From Tupaia tana (taxonomy: Eukaryota; Chordata; Mammalia; Scandentia; Tupaiidae), in NCBI GenBank assembly GCA_026018925.1, contig JAKSZU010000016.1, positions 59,277,575-59,341,574 of the forward strand: a DNA stretch of 64,000 nt. The letters run 5' to 3'. The notes under the pieces are model-generated. The model was given only the letters and a program-made list of their open reading frames with translations. It was not told the DNA's origin and ran no database searches. A program made the translations under genes and the position numbers. Positions 1 to 12,125 of the stretch are shown here, in pieces (positions within the stretch are counted from its first letter, which is position 1; every line of letters starts with the position of its first letter).

Positions 1-401
1 GAAGAGAACACAAATCAACTAGAAAAAAAAGGTAAGTCTACACATATTGATAATAACATTGACTATCGGGACTAAACGCAGATTCAACTGTTTTACACAT
101 AAGCAGGTTTAAATACAAATTCACCAATTATTTTATAGACAATTATCTCCACAGATTCCAATCTATAATTTATTATAACCATTATTTATTGTATTAAACT
201 AGATAAGAGAGAAAAAGACCAAAATGTTATAGCTGAGTTTGTCTTTGGAATGAATTTTTAAAAAGGCTAAAATCAAGAACTTTGTAAAGCCTAGAAATCA
301 CTAAATGGCTTTACTATGTCTTCACTTTTAAACATCACTTTCCAATTTTGTTTTATCTTTGCTTTTTCAAGGACTTCTTTCTTTCTTTTATTTTTCTTCC
401 A
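1..401. other. Unassigned intron sequence
   Basis: AT-rich TPST1 intron between the 1467-1665 exon and the unseen downstream exon. I recognise no gene or repeat here. Confidence 0.5.
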
Positions 402-649
402 GAGAGGTTTTTGCTATAGGGCACATGCGCTCGCCAGAAAGAGAGAGACAGACAGAGAGACAGAAAGCGAGAAATCACCCCCCAGGGGGGATGGCCACAC
501 CGCAATCCCTTCTCCTCCACTCTCCTCTTGGGATCTTGGGCACGCATGCACACGCACCGGCGTGAGTTTAAGCCACTGGGTCCAGGACTCGAACAGCGGT
601 CGACTACATGAGAGTCCAGCAACTTAGCCATTATGCTAACTGCTGGTCT
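402..649 (-). mobile_element. tRNA-derived SINE, class L
   Basis: Read on the minus strand it has the full class L order: head, GAGAATGGAGGAG body, hairpin, and GCCCTATAGCAAAAACCTCTC tail. The head shows one-off changes such as TAGCATAATGGC. Confidence 0.88.
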
Positions 650-925
650 CAAGCACTTATTTCTTTATGAACAATACATATTATGGCCTAACGATAACTC
701 ACAGTTTGTGAGTATAAACTTTTTCTGTCTCTACCTAAGAGCTATTATATTGTTAGATACAATTTTACCTACCTCTAACTGGACCAATGATTGATAGACA
801 CCAATTTTTTCAAATTATATCTTACCTCCCCTAGTCCTCTACACAAAAATTATAAATTCTTCTTTCATTTGCTATGTAAAAAATCATCTTTGTTAATTTA
901 TGAGAGTGCTTGTTGCCTGACTTTT

Positions 926-1100
926 TTAAAGAATTATTTATTTCATTTAATTAATTTATTATTTTCATTTTTTAATTCACCAGAGAGAGCGAGAGAAAGA
1001 GAGAGAGAAAGTGAGAAAGCAAGCCGCTAGATCTAGGACTCAAATCACAGTCGGTCAAGTGGAAGTTAAGTGCCTCAACAACCACACCACCTGCTGGACC
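926..1100 (-). mobile_element. tRNA-derived SINE, class S/M
   Basis: Short-body SINE on the minus strand. The TSD is TGTTGCCTGA, just left of the element at about 911 and just right at about 1101. Confidence 0.85.
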
Positions 1101-1466
1101 CTGTTGCCTGATTTTTAATATGTTCTTTAGAACTGTATCTCACAGTAAACAATTTAGTACATATTTGCAGAATAATCATTGGACCAGGTTTTGAATGTTC
1201 ACAACCTAATGTTAAATGTTACAAGTGATAAATATGTTTATATCCTCAATTTGTTTATTACACACTGCATACATGCTTTTAAAGACCGTTCTGTACCCTA
1301 CGAAGATGTGTAATAATTATATGTAAGTCATAAATTACAGTAAATATTTAAAGAGAAAAAATAACTTTCTGATCATAAAAAAGCAATAAATAATATTCAC
1401 ATTAACTTTTTAGGACCTAAATTTCATATTTAGTTTTCTAAGTCACTTTTTAAAAATTTCACTTAC
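1101..1466. other. Unassigned intron sequence next to TPST1 exon
   Basis: AT-rich intron lying just downstream of the TPST1 exon in gene orientation. It starts with the GTAAGT donor at 1461-1466. No other feature is seen. Confidence 0.5.
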
Positions 1467-1665
1467 CCTTCTAGTGTTTTCAAGGATTTTGGGATCGGGT
1501 TTTCCATAGTTAGGTGGATTGGCATAAGGGTCATACCCAAGTTTGGCAAGCATGGGTGCGATCACTGCCATGTCTTGTAAGACATCTGGAGGTATTTTTC
1601 CAACCCATTTTGATAGCGCTCCCACATTGACTGGCTTGATGACTTGGTCTGTAGATCTCTCCACT
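1467..1665 (-). CDS. TPST1: TPST1 internal coding exon (C-terminal part)
   Basis: This exon encodes 66 codons of protein-tyrosine sulfotransferase 1, from [12 protein letters not shown] to [12 protein letters not shown], plus one leading base that completes a split lysine codon. On the minus strand it is preceded by a pyrimidine-rich TTTTCAG acceptor and followed by a GTAAGT donor, so both splice sites are visible. Length and phase match the upstream coding exon at 41270 exactly (AA|A, giving Lys-Val-Glu). The segment belongs to the C-terminal part of the Golgi sulfotransferase fold and includes the conserved [16 protein letters not shown] stretch. The human protein, as I recall it, has Ile where this has Leu before ENTRR. 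The remaining C-terminal residues (about 22 in human) are not in the window and should lie in an exon to the left. I am very sure of the identity. Confidence 0.97.
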
Positions 1666-1836
1666 CTGAAAACAATATAATGTGAATAAATATTTTTTTA
1701 AATAGTGCTTAAAAAAACTTAAATTATTTTTGACAACTTTAAAACTGTAATTGTTTGGATTATAAAGCAAATGACAAAGTGATCACTAATCAGGCTTAAC
1801 ATTATGTACAGACTTTTTAAAAAATAATTTCAGTTT

Positions 1837-2110
1837 GGGACCAGCAGTTAGCGTAATGGCTATGTCGCTGGACTCCCACGTAGTCGACCGCGGTTCGCAT
1901 CCCAGACCCGGTGGCTTAAAACTCACGCCAGGCGCATATGCGTGCATGCCCAAGATCCCGAGAGGAGAATGGAGGAGAAGAGATTGAGGCATGGCCATCC
2001 CCCCTGGAGGGTGATTTCTTGCTTTCTGTCTCTCTGTCTCTCTCTGTCTGTCTGGCGAGTGCACGCACCCTATAGCAAAAATAATAATAATAATAATAAT
2101 AATGATAATA
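1837..2110 (+). mobile_element. tRNA-derived SINE, class L, with ATA microsatellite tail
   Basis: Young-looking class L copy (TTAGCGTAATGGCTATGTCG head). Its A-tail has turned into about 40 bp of ATA repeat (2078-2118). The flanking duplication AATAATTTCAGTT is visible at 1824 and 2111. Confidence 0.9.
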
Positions 2111-2118
2111 ATAATAAT

Positions 2119-2706
2119 TTCAGTTGGATAGTGACTATTGACAACCTTAGATTTTTAAAAATAGGAAAAAGAGTCAGCTAAAAACATCTACATAGAATGT
2201 GTTTGACACTTCAATTACAACACCCAGAAAAAAACAAAAAACAAAGATAACAGTGATTAGAAAAACTTCCTGTCAAGTTATGTGAGATGCATTTAAAAAA
2301 AATTAAAAAGATGGCTTGCTGAATGACTAGAGGGACAAACAGAGAACACATATGATGTGGCATATATAGTAAAATGTTAATTGTGTAATCTAGCTGGTGG
2401 ATATAATTCTTTCAATTCTTGTTTATGCTTGAAATTTTTCATAATAAAACACTGGGCTAAAATTAGACAACCATAAATCACTAAGAATGCAAAATTTCCA
2501 CTTGTTCTATTTTTCCTTTGACTTCCTAAACAAGAACCCTATTTTCCATCAAAGAAGTTATGTTTATAATCTTCAATATTTACAGGATAAATGTGTTCTA
2601 CACATTTATTCTAGAAATTTGCTTTAGGCCTATAATGATCATTCACACTATATTTGACCAAATAGTAACCATAGGGTAAAATAGAATATGAAATAATGAC
2701 TGGATT
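2119..2706. other. Unassigned intron sequence
   Basis: AT-rich intron without an open frame of note. It does not match any repeat I can name. Confidence 0.45.
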
Positions 2707-2721
2707 TAAATTGAATCTGAA

Positions 2722-2915
2722 GGGCCAGCAGGTAGCACAGTGGTTAAAGTGCTGGACTCCCATATGGCTGACCGTGATTTGAGTCCTGGACCTGGCAGCT
2801 TACTTTCTCACTTTCCCTCATTCTTTCTCTCTGTCTCTCTCTCTGGTGAGCATACATGTCCTGTAGCAAATTAAAAAAAATAATAATGATAAAGTTAAAT
2901 AAATATTTTTAAAAA
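2722..2915 (+). mobile_element. tRNA-derived SINE, class M
   Basis: Head plus CT-rich body with the hybrid tail CCTGTAGCAAATTAAAAAAAATAATAATG. The TSD is AAATTGAATCTGAA at about 2707 and 2914. Confidence 0.86.
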
Positions 2916-2930
2916 TTGAATCTGAATTAG

Positions 2931-3111
2931 GTTTTTTAAAAATTATTTTTATTTAACTTTTTTTTAATTTATTTTAATTTGACCCAAGAGGGACAGAGTA
3001 AGAGAGAGAGAGAAAGAAAATGAGAAAACAAGCCTCTAGGTCCAGGACTCAAACTGTGATTGACCATGTGGAAATCCAGTGCCCTTAACCACCACACCAC
3101 CTGACAGCCCC
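2931..3111 (-). mobile_element. tRNA-derived SINE, class S
   Basis: Minus-strand copy inserted right beside the 2722 copy. The same target word AATCTG(A/G)ATTAG occurs on both sides, so the two copies used neighbouring sites. Confidence 0.85.
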
Positions 3112-3413
3112 AATCTGGATTAGATTTTGACCAAAGGACTATAAAACAGAAGTGCTATAGAGAGTTTCATATTCTAATTCTTAATTTTGTATTAAGTATT
3201 TGAGTCACTAATAGAGTCTTGTATGTCATGACTGAAACTTTGGCTTTACCTTGAAAATGATGATAGATAACTGAAGGGTTTTAATAATAGTACTGTTATG
3301 ACCAGATTATTATTAGTATCCAGCGCTGATAACAATGGAAAGAGTAGGCCAAAGGATGAAACAAATGACGTCAGGAAAACCATGAAGATAGTCAAATATA
3401 TATTGGAAGAGTT

Positions 3414-4623
<1,210 letters not shown>

Positions 4624-4851
4624 ACAAGATCAAATAGGATATAGAGAAGACAAATTCCAAAAATACTTTTTAAAACTGAGAAGACTTAATAGCCAATTAT
4701 TAACAGATATGGGACATAAGGAGGAAAGAAAGGAGTTTATGAATAACTCATATTTGACTTGAAGGACTAGATGAATCCTTCATTACAATAGACAGTATGG
4801 AGGAAAAGCATGTTTTGTCTTTTTTTTAATTTTAAAGTATTTGTAAAGTTG

Positions 4852-5115
4852 CATTTTTTTCCTAAGGTTTTTACCATCGGGTACGTATGCTTGCTGAAGA
4901 GAGACAGAGAGAGACAGTGAGCAGGAATGTGAAAAATTGCCCCCTCAGGGGGGAAGGCCATGCCCCAATCTCTTCTCCTCCATGCTCTGCCTGAGATTTG
5001 TGGCATGCATGCACACGTGCCCAATGTGAGTTTCAAGCTGCCAGGTCCAGAACTCAAATCACAGTCAGCCATGTGGGAGTTCTGCACCTTAACCACTATG
5101 CCACCTGCAGATCCC
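4852..5115 (-). mobile_element. tRNA-derived SINE, class L (old)
   Basis: Minus-strand copy with the class L tail and body but many CpG-to-TpG/CpA changes. Confidence 0.82.
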
Positions 5116-5359
5116 CTGTGGGGTTTTTTATGTTGCTTTTTATGTTTCTTTGTTCCAGTTGAGGGATAGAGAACAAAGGAAAAAACATAAATAGACAGTA
5201 TTCAGGAAGTTAACCAAAAGTCTAGAGAAAAAAAATTAGAGTTGACTGGAATATAGTAGTACCTGCTCAATAAACAACAGATATTATTTTGCGTTAATTA
5301 TAGCACTGATTCATGAGAAAAGTGAAAGCCATTATTTGTTTTCTTTTTGCTTACTTTTC

Positions 5360-5588
5360 TTTATTAAACTGCCAAAGGATACACGTACTTGCCAGAGACA
5401 GATAGGGAGTGGGCAGGAGCACTTTCCAACAGAGCATGGTCACACTGCAAACCCTTCTCCATTTCTCCATCCTGTCAGGGTTCTGGGTACCCACACACAA
5501 AAACCAAGTGTGTTTTTCAAGCCACCAAGGCTGGGTCTCAAATCATGGTTGGCCATGTGAGATTTGGTTCCCTTAACCACTAGGCCAT
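5360..5588 (-). mobile_element. tRNA-derived SINE, class L (very old, degraded)
   Basis: The body words and the B-box region (TCAAATCATGG on plus) can still be read on the minus strand, but indels are many. Confidence 0.68.
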
Positions 5589-5631
5589 GATTAATTATTA
5601 TGATCAAATAAGTTATTTAAAGATTATTCTG

Positions 5632-5904
5632 GGGACCAGCAGATGGTGTAATGGTTAAGTCACTGGACTCCCAAATAGTTAACCGCAGTCCAAGTTCTGG
5701 ACTCAACAGCTTAAACTCTCACCGAGCACGTGTGCGTACATGCCCAAGATCCCAAGAGGAGAATGGAGGAGAAAAGATTGTGACATGCTCATTCCCCACT
5801 GGGGGGTGTTTTTTTTTTTCTCTCTCTGTCTTTCTGGTGACAGCATGCGCCCTATAGCAAAAATCTCTCTTAAAAAACAAAAACAAGCAAAAAAATAATA
5901 AATA
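5632..5904 (+). mobile_element. tRNA-derived SINE, class L
   Basis: TSD AAAGATTATTCTG lies on both sides (about 5619 and 5906). The right-hand copy was reused by the next SINE at 5920. Confidence 0.87.
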
Positions 5905-5919
5905 AAGATTATTCTGTCT

Positions 5920-6171
5920 GGGTCAGCAGGTAGTGTGGTGGTTAAGGTGCTGAACTCCACATGTTTGACTGCAGTTCAAATCCTGGACTTGGAGGCTTGA
6001 AAATCACACCAAGCGTGTGTGCATGTGTGCCCAAAATTCCAGGAGGAGAATGGAGAAGAAAGGGACTGCAGCTTGGTCATCCCTCTGGGAGATGATTTCT
6101 CACTTTCCCTCTCTCTCTGGTGAGTGCATTCACCCTATGGCAAAAACCTTAAAAAATTAATTCATTAAAAA
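5920..6171 (+). mobile_element. tRNA-derived SINE, class L (old subtype)
   Basis: Flanked by AAAGATTATTCTGTCTG on the left and AAAGATTTTTCTGTCTG on the right. It sits at essentially the same target as the 5632 copy. Confidence 0.85.
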
Positions 6172-6362
6172 AAGATTTTTCTGTCTGAAAGAGGCATAAC
6201 TTTAAAATGAATGAATTTGGAAAGGCTTTTGTTACGTAATCACTGAATCACAAACCCATTAGCAGTAAATGCAGTTTCAAAGGCCTCCACAGGGGACAAT
6301 ATAGGAAGAACTACTGCATATCAATGTGATATTTCTTTAAAATCAGTAGAAATGACATTTTC

Positions 6363-6590
6363 AAGACCAGATGGTGGTAGCCTCTCTATGAGGCTGACCT
6401 CTGTGGGAAGGTCGCAGGTTTGTGTCTGAAGACCTTTCTGAACATGCCCAGTGTATGCATACCCATTATGCAGGGTGCTAGTGGAATAGCAGCATTAAAA
6501 CCCTGTTGGGGATTCCTCTCTCTCTTTCTCATGATATGAAGACTGTCGGCAATGTCTTTATTACTCATGGAAGAAAAAAATAAAGAATAA
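6363..6590 (+). mobile_element. SINE class D
   Basis: Related to the copies at 12467, 18600, 33270 and 57412: CTGTGGGAAGGTCGCAGG core, an ACATGCCCAGTGTATGCATACC body and a CTCATGGAAGAAAAAAATAAAG tail. Confidence 0.7.
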
Positions 6591-6838
6591 TAATAGTTTA
6601 TATTTATTGAGTATAAAATTTTAATTCAGCAAACATTCTGAATACTCACTGTGTCAGGTTGAGTTTTAGATACTAAGAACAGAGATGACTGATTGGGCCA
6701 TGGCCCACCTCTTACATAACTCAGAATCTAATAAGAGAGACACACGTGTACACATGGTTAATATGTAGCAAGAGAAATGAGATTGCAGAGATTAGAAATA
6801 ATATTATGAGAACGCATATGAAAAATTAGGCTATTCTT
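6591..6838. other. Probable old L2/MIR-like remnant
   Basis: Includes CACTGTGTCAGGTTGAGTTTTAGATACTAAG-type text and a GACTCAGAATCTAATAAG-type stretch as in ancient mammalian repeats. The assignment is weak. Confidence 0.35.
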
Positions 6839-7097
6839 AGGACTAGCAGTTAGCGTAATGGCTATGTTGCTGGACTCCCATGTAGTCGACCATGGTTCGA
6901 GTTCCAGATCCGGTGGCTTAAATTCACGCCGGGCACGTGTGTGTGCGTGCCCAAGATCCGAAAGGAGAATGGAGGAGAAGGGATTGTGGTGTGGCCATCC
7001 CCCTGGGGGGGTGATTTCTCACTTTCTATCTCTCTGTCTGTCTCTGTCTTTCTGGCGAGTGCACGAACCCTATAGCAAAAACCTCTTAAAAAAAAAA
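6839..7097 (+). mobile_element. tRNA-derived SINE, class L
   Basis: Young-type head. The target word AGGCTATTCTT is found at about 6828, 7098 and 7291, bracketing this copy and the next one. Confidence 0.88.
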
Positions 7098-7108
7098 GGC
7101 TATTCTTT

Positions 7109-7284
7109 TTTTTTTTAATTGTTATTTATTTAACTTTATTTATTCATTCATTTATTTTAATTTGATCAGAGAGAGAGAGAGCGAGGGAAAGGGAGAAAGG
7201 AAGCCACCAGGTCTGGGACTCAAATCATGGTTGGCCATGTGGGAGTTTCCAGCACCTTAACCACCATGCCACCTGCTGGTCCCC
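7109..7284 (-). mobile_element. tRNA-derived SINE, class S
   Basis: Minus-strand copy at the same target as the 6839 copy, bounded by the second and third AGGCTATTCTT words. Confidence 0.87.
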
Positions 7285-7494
7285 AAAAATAGGCTATTCT
7301 TTTTATTGGGTAGGACATGAGTTAGAACACTTTACCAAACAGCTAAGGTAAGTGTTAGAAACCTACAGGTCAGAGGTCAAAGTCATTGAAAATACCTATT
7401 TTTGTCTGGTCTTCAAGCTAAGAATGGCTTTTATATTTTAAAATACTTTTAAAAATCAAAAGAATATTATTTCGTAACACACGAAAATCACATG

Positions 7495-7640
7495 AAGTTC
7501 AAATTTCAATATCCATAAGTAAAATGTTCTGGAACAGAGCCACATTTATTCACTTACAAATCATCCATGGCTGATCTTGTGCTACAATGGCAGAATTGAG
7601 TAGCTGAGGTAGGGACTCACCCCGATCTCAGACTATACAA
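7495..7640 (+). mobile_element. hAT-type DNA transposon fragment
   Basis: Contains GGAACAGAGCCACATTTATTC and GCTACAATGGCAGAATTGAG. These match the widespread mammalian non-autonomous hAT family that reads GGAACACAGCCACGCTCATTC and GGCAGAGTTGAGTAG. It is a fragment only. Confidence 0.6.
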
Positions 7641-7880
7641 AGGAAATGTACAGTTTCTGTGTGTGTGATATCTCAGGTGATGTGGTTACATAAAGACCAC
7701 ATCAATTTTCACATTCATGGGAGAACTTGGTATGTTTGGAGAATGACAAATGAGTTAAGGACATATTGAAGCTACTGGCGTGGGGAGGATAGAAAGGGGA
7801 GAAGAAACAGTTTTATTTAGTACTGCACTTATTAAACTCAAGAAAGACAACTGTTGAGCTGTAAGGATACTTCTTTTTTT

Positions 7881-8055
7881 AATAATTGTTTAATTTTATT
7901 TATTTATTCATTTATTTTTTAATTTGACCAAAGAGAGCTACACAGAGAGAGAGAGAGGGAAAGTGAGAAAGCAAGCCACCAGGCCCAGTATTCAAACTGC
8001 AGTTGGCCATGTGGGAGTGTCCAGTGCCTTAACCACCACGCCACCTGCTGGTCCG
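7881..8055 (-). mobile_element. tRNA-derived SINE, class S
   Basis: TSD AGGATACTTCTTTTTTT at about 7864 and 8057, near perfect. Confidence 0.88.
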
Positions 8056-8269
8056 CAGGATACTTCTTTTTTTAAAAAGCAGAGAATGAGAACAAGACAG
8101 GATGTCTTGACGTACTTATTCAAGTACGTCACTGTCACTATTTGGTGAGTCATACGCTTTCAACAGTTACATTCTTAGGGTTAGCTGCTTGTTAGTTTCA
8201 AATCAGCTCTCTGGGCTCACCTTTTCTCTCTCCCCATGAATTCTAGTTATTTAGTTAACTTTTTTCTAG

Positions 8270-8385
8270 GAGGCAGCAAAGTATAGTGGAATGAATGTAG
8301 ATATAGAATTTGTATCTGTACCATCCAATTCTGTAATTTAAGAAAAACTTTGATATTTAGAGATTGGGTATAATGACCACTTACT
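8270..8385 (+). mobile_element. Possible MIR fragment
   Basis: The GCAAAGTATAGTGGAATGAATG start and the following spacing resemble the 5' part of MIR. Weak match. Confidence 0.35.
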
Positions 8386-8389
8386 CTAC

Positions 8390-8602
8390 AGTTTCAAAAA
8401 CAAACTGTGGCCCAAATCTGGCCTGCTGCCTGTTTTGTAAATGAAATTTTGCTAGAATGCAGCCACATCAGTTTATGTCTGTTCTGTCTATGGATATATT
8501 TGTTCTAAAGCAGAGGAGCTCAAATTGCAATAGAAATCATATGGGCTCCAAAAGCCAAACATACCTGGTCTTTTAGAGAAATAGTTTGCCAACACTTATT
8601 CA
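8390..8602 (+). mobile_element. hAT-type DNA transposon fragment
   Basis: AACTGTGGCCCAAATCTGG at one end and AATAGTTTGCCAACAC at the other are the two ends of the same hAT family seen at 7495; the GCAGCCACATCAG stretch lies between. This copy is nearly full length. Confidence 0.68.
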
Positions 8603-9394
8603 AAAGGCTAGTTATTACAGAGAAATGGGCCTGGTCCAGAGAGCCTGATTTTCTTTCCTACACCACAACCTGCAAGCTGGATGGAGCTCATCAAATCTTT
8701 CCTACTCCGTCAGTCCTTTCAGAAATTAACCAACACCCAGGTCTGAAGTGTACTATGGTAGCTAACTAGCACCTCAAAACATAGTACTTGACAGACAAGT
8801 ATATTTCAGCACCTGCAGCCCCACGCAGCAAGGCAAAGTATCTGTGAATCAGCAAATTCTCCCCCATGTACAGAGTCCGGGCTCCTTTCCCTCTGTAGCA
8901 TTCACGGTGGCAGCCACTCCTTCTCAAGGAATGGAATCAATGCCAAAGTCTGAAATGACTGAAATGAAAATAATCTTCCAAGACATTCATTTTAAGCATG
9001 GATCTTCAAATCTCAGTTAAACACTACAGCCAGGCTGACTGCCAAACCACAGGTCTGAATTACAATACACAACTACTACTGCAGGAAACCAAGTCCTCTG
9101 GACTAAAACAGTGCTGAAATGGACATGTGAAAAGGAATGAATGGAAGAGCACATAATTCAATGGTTAGATTTATTACAGTGAAGCATGTGATGAAACACC
9201 CTAACTTTTCCAGCTTTCTATAATAAGCAATGTCATTTTTTTTTTTTTTTGCCCATGCTATAGTACAACTCTAGGATTACTCCAAGCTTAATACAGTCAA
9301 AAGTGAACTCCTGATCTTACCCCCCAAACTATTATAATCGTGGCTCTCCTAATCTCAGTTGAAAATGACCCCATTCTTCTGGCTGCTTAAAACA
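8603..9394. other. Unassigned intron sequence
   Basis: About 0.8 kb with no repeat I can name and no meaningful open frame; it holds a short T-run at 9238-9250. It is one of the longer non-repeat stretches of the intron. Confidence 0.5.
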
Positions 9395-9900
9395 AAACTG
9401 GAGGGTGTTTTTTCTCTTACTCCACATCAAATCCATCAGAAAATCTTATCACTCATACCTCAAAATATATCCAAATCTGACCACTTTTGATTAATTCCGG
9501 TGCTATTTTCCCCTCACCACATCCCACAGTCCAACCAGTGACATCTTTTCCTGGACTTCTGCAAATTTCTTCTGAAGTCCCCATTCTTCTTTCTTAACAT
9601 CCCTGTGGCCTATTCTCAGTATGTCAGCCAGACAGAAAATTTTTAATAATTACTTATTTATTTAACTTTATTAGTTATTATTATTTTAAAATTTTGACCA
9701 GTGAAAGAAAGGGAAAGGGAGAAAGCAGGCTGCCAAGTCCAGGACTCGAACCATGGTCAGTCATATGGGAGTCCAGCGCCTTAACCACACCACCTGCTGG
9801 TCCCCAGACAGAGTTCTTAAAAACTCAAGTCAGATTATGTCATTCCTGTGCTCAAAACTCTAAAATGACTTCTGAGACACCCAGAGTCCAAATTCAAGAA
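9395..9900 (-). mobile_element. L2-like LINE fragment, split by a SINE
   Basis: Contains ACATCAAATCCATCAGAAAATC, CCAAATCTGACCACTT and, beyond the SINE, GTCAGATTATGTCATTCC and CCTGTGCTCAAAACTCTAAAATG. These are the classic L2-type phrases also present at 50500 and 63010. Orientation is not certain. Confidence 0.55.
9637..9803 (-). mobile_element. tRNA-derived SINE, class S
   Basis: Perfect 9-bp TSD CCAGACAGA at 9628-9636 and 9804-9812. Nested in the L2-like fragment. Confidence 0.88.
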
Positions 9901-10329
9901 AATTAGGGGGAACCTGAGAAACTGCAAAATAGTTTGTCAGTCTCACCAAATCATCACCTAAAAACAGATAAAGCAATCAGATAACAAAACTAAAAACCTA
10001 TGAACAATATTTACAACAAAACTAGGTACGTAGTAGTTCTGAAACCACAGAATACAAGCAAGTAGAAACGACCAACAATAGTCACAAGACCTGCAAGGAA
10101 TGAATGTAAATGTGGAAGAAGCAGGAAGAGGCAAGAAGGCATCAGAAAACTGAGAACAGGAAACCACCTAAGGAGGCAAAAACTATGCCCTGCACATCAT
10201 AGCAGACCTACCTGAAAACCAGCTGAAACTAGGAGGGGTCTTATCCAAACCAAAAGAGAAGTTCAAGGGGTCTTCGGTAAATTCTGAAAGGAGCCAGAGA
10301 AGGCTGAGAAACGCAAACTCTTGAAATCT

Positions 10330-11120
10330 GGCCAGCCAATGCTTCTTTAAAGATAGGATATCATATTGACAAGAAATTTCTAAGAGCAGAACCAGAATTG
10401 GGCTGTTACAATAGTGACAGAGACAAAGGAAAGAGAAGATCCAGATACAATTGAGGGAGGCATATAGAGTTGGAAAATCTCAGGAAGCAACCCACCATAT
10501 TATTTAGAACTTTATCCAAAAAACAAACGAACAAAAAGAAAGATCTGTGAAATTAATAAAGATAGTATGAATCATTCCAACTTCTAAAAGCTCAAAAAAA
10601 ATAATTTTCACGTAAAAATGAGCAACAAAATAGTATAAGCATCAGATCAAATCCCACACAAAGTTGTTATAAAAGACACTAATGTCCTATGGACAAGGAA
10701 CAACATGCCCATAAAACATATTAAAATGGTGACAGTATTTTAAAACAATCTAAAAAAATTAAGAAAATGTATGACATTAAAAAACAACATAAATCATAAT
10801 TACAAAAATGCAGAAATAAGGTGATAGAACTCAGAAAAAAACTAAAGGGAAAAAAATTTCAGAGATGAAGTGTAAAGTAGAAGGAAGACAAGAGTAAATA
10901 AACCTAACAGAGACCCTTAACAGAAATTAAAACAGAATAATGTCTTCAAAGATTTAAATGCTTTCCAATTTAAAATAATTGGAAAAATAACTGGAAGAAG
11001 ACACATATTTTTAAAACCAAAAAAAACCCGCCAGAGATAAAACAATTATTAAAGAGAGTGACAAATACTGACAGGCCAAAAACAAACAAAACCCCAACCA
11101 TTCAATATATGAAAAGTATT
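10330..11120 (+). mobile_element. Probable old L1 fragment (5' UTR/ORF1 region)
   Basis: A-rich plus strand with phrases such as TTCTAAGAGCAGAACCAG and GAACTCAGAAAAAAACTAAAG, as in old L1 ORF1 regions. No open frame is left. Family uncertain. Confidence 0.4.
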
Positions 11121-11130
11121 TCTTCTTTAA

Positions 11131-11353
11131 TCAAGATTTTTGCCCTAGGGCATGTGGACTTGCCGGAGAGATAGAGACAGAAAGCAAAAAATCATCACCC
11201 AGGGGGATGACAATGCCACAATCCCTTCTACTCCAGAGATCTTGAGCACACACAGCATGCCTGGCTTGAGTTCTAAGTCATGGGGTTCAGGACTCAATCC
11301 GTGGTCAACTAGTGGGAGTCCAGAGATGTAACTATTACACCATCTGCTGGTCA
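11131..11353 (-). mobile_element. tRNA-derived SINE, class L (old)
   Basis: Full order of class L parts on the minus strand with small deletions in the body. Confidence 0.8.
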
Positions 11354-11420
11354 CAAAATAAGAGTCTTTGAAAAAGAAAATAAAAATTAAAAGACACAGC
11401 AAATACTAGAAACCAAAATT

Positions 11421-11628
11421 AGGGCCAGCCCCATAGCCTAGTGGTTAAGGGAGCTGGAGCCCACCTGCCAGGCCATGATTTGAATCCTAGCCCCAGAGGC
11501 TTGAAAAACATGCCAGTATGTGTGCACATGTGCCCAAAACCCCAATAAAATAAAGGAGGAGAATGGATCGTGGCATGACCATGTCCCATGAGCAAGTGTA
11601 TGTGCCCTCTGGCAATTAAAAACTAACA
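11421..11628 (+). mobile_element. tRNA-derived SINE, class L (old subtype)
   Basis: Starts AGGGCCAGCCCCATAGCCTAGTGG and ends TATGTGCCCTCTGGCAATTAAAAA. The flanks ACCAAAATTA and AACAAAATTG look like a worn TSD. Confidence 0.75.
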
Positions 11629-11734
11629 AAATTGAGCCCAGCTGCTGAAGTGCAATAGCAATGCAGTGCCATGGAAGGCTGGAGGACACACAAACAAATA
11701 TAGGTTTGGATTTTTGGGTCAGTTTGAAAACAGT

Positions 11735-11822
11735 TTGGGCACATGGGTGGCATCCAGGATCCCAAAGAGCTCGAAGGCTGGTGAACAGGGACTGCAGCAT
11801 AATGAGACCTTATCAAGGGTGC
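11735..11822 (+). mobile_element. Possible 7SL-derived SINE fragment
   Basis: GATCCCAAAGAGCTCGAAGGCTGGTG followed by GACTGCAGCATAATGAGACCTTATC resembles the right side of a 7SL/Alu-like monomer. Weak. Confidence 0.3.
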
Positions 11823-11829
11823 TTTCTTT

Positions 11830-12075
11830 TTTATTTTTAAGTTTTTGCCATAGGGCATGTGTACTTGTTAGTGAGAGACAGACAGAAATAGAGAGAGGGA
11901 AAATTAGAGATCATCCTCCTGGGGGAGATGGCCATGCTGCAACCCCTTCTCCTCCATTCTCCTCTTGAGATTTTGAGTAGGGGCGTGTGATTTTCAAGCT
12001 GCTGGGTACAGAACTCAGACCTTAGCTTGCCATGTGGGAGTCCAGCCTCAACCACCACACTACCTGCTGGCCCAA
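11830..12075 (-). mobile_element. tRNA-derived SINE, class L
   Basis: TSD AGGGTGCTTTCTT at about 11817 and 12077, perfect over 13 bp. Confidence 0.88.
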
Positions 12076-12125
12076 GAGGGTGCTTTCTTATGCATGTATA
12101 TGCACGTGTGTGTGCATGAGCTATC

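Noticed and set aside
316..627. Open frames of 60-115 codons repeated throughout the window with very similar peptides
   Set aside because: They coincide with class L SINE copies on one or the other strand and share the same translated consensus, so they are not genes.
1531..1770. Minus-strand 79-codon frame overlapping the TPST1 exon
   Set aside because: Wrong frame; it crosses the splice acceptor.
1837..1925. tRNA gene call from the A and B boxes
   Set aside because: The head of each SINE keeps the boxes but lacks a proper cloverleaf acceptor and anticodon arm, and it continues into the SINE body.
8603..9394. Hidden exon of TPST1 in the long intron
   Set aside because: No frame with splice sites matching TPST1; the two flanking exons already join in phase with the known protein sequence.
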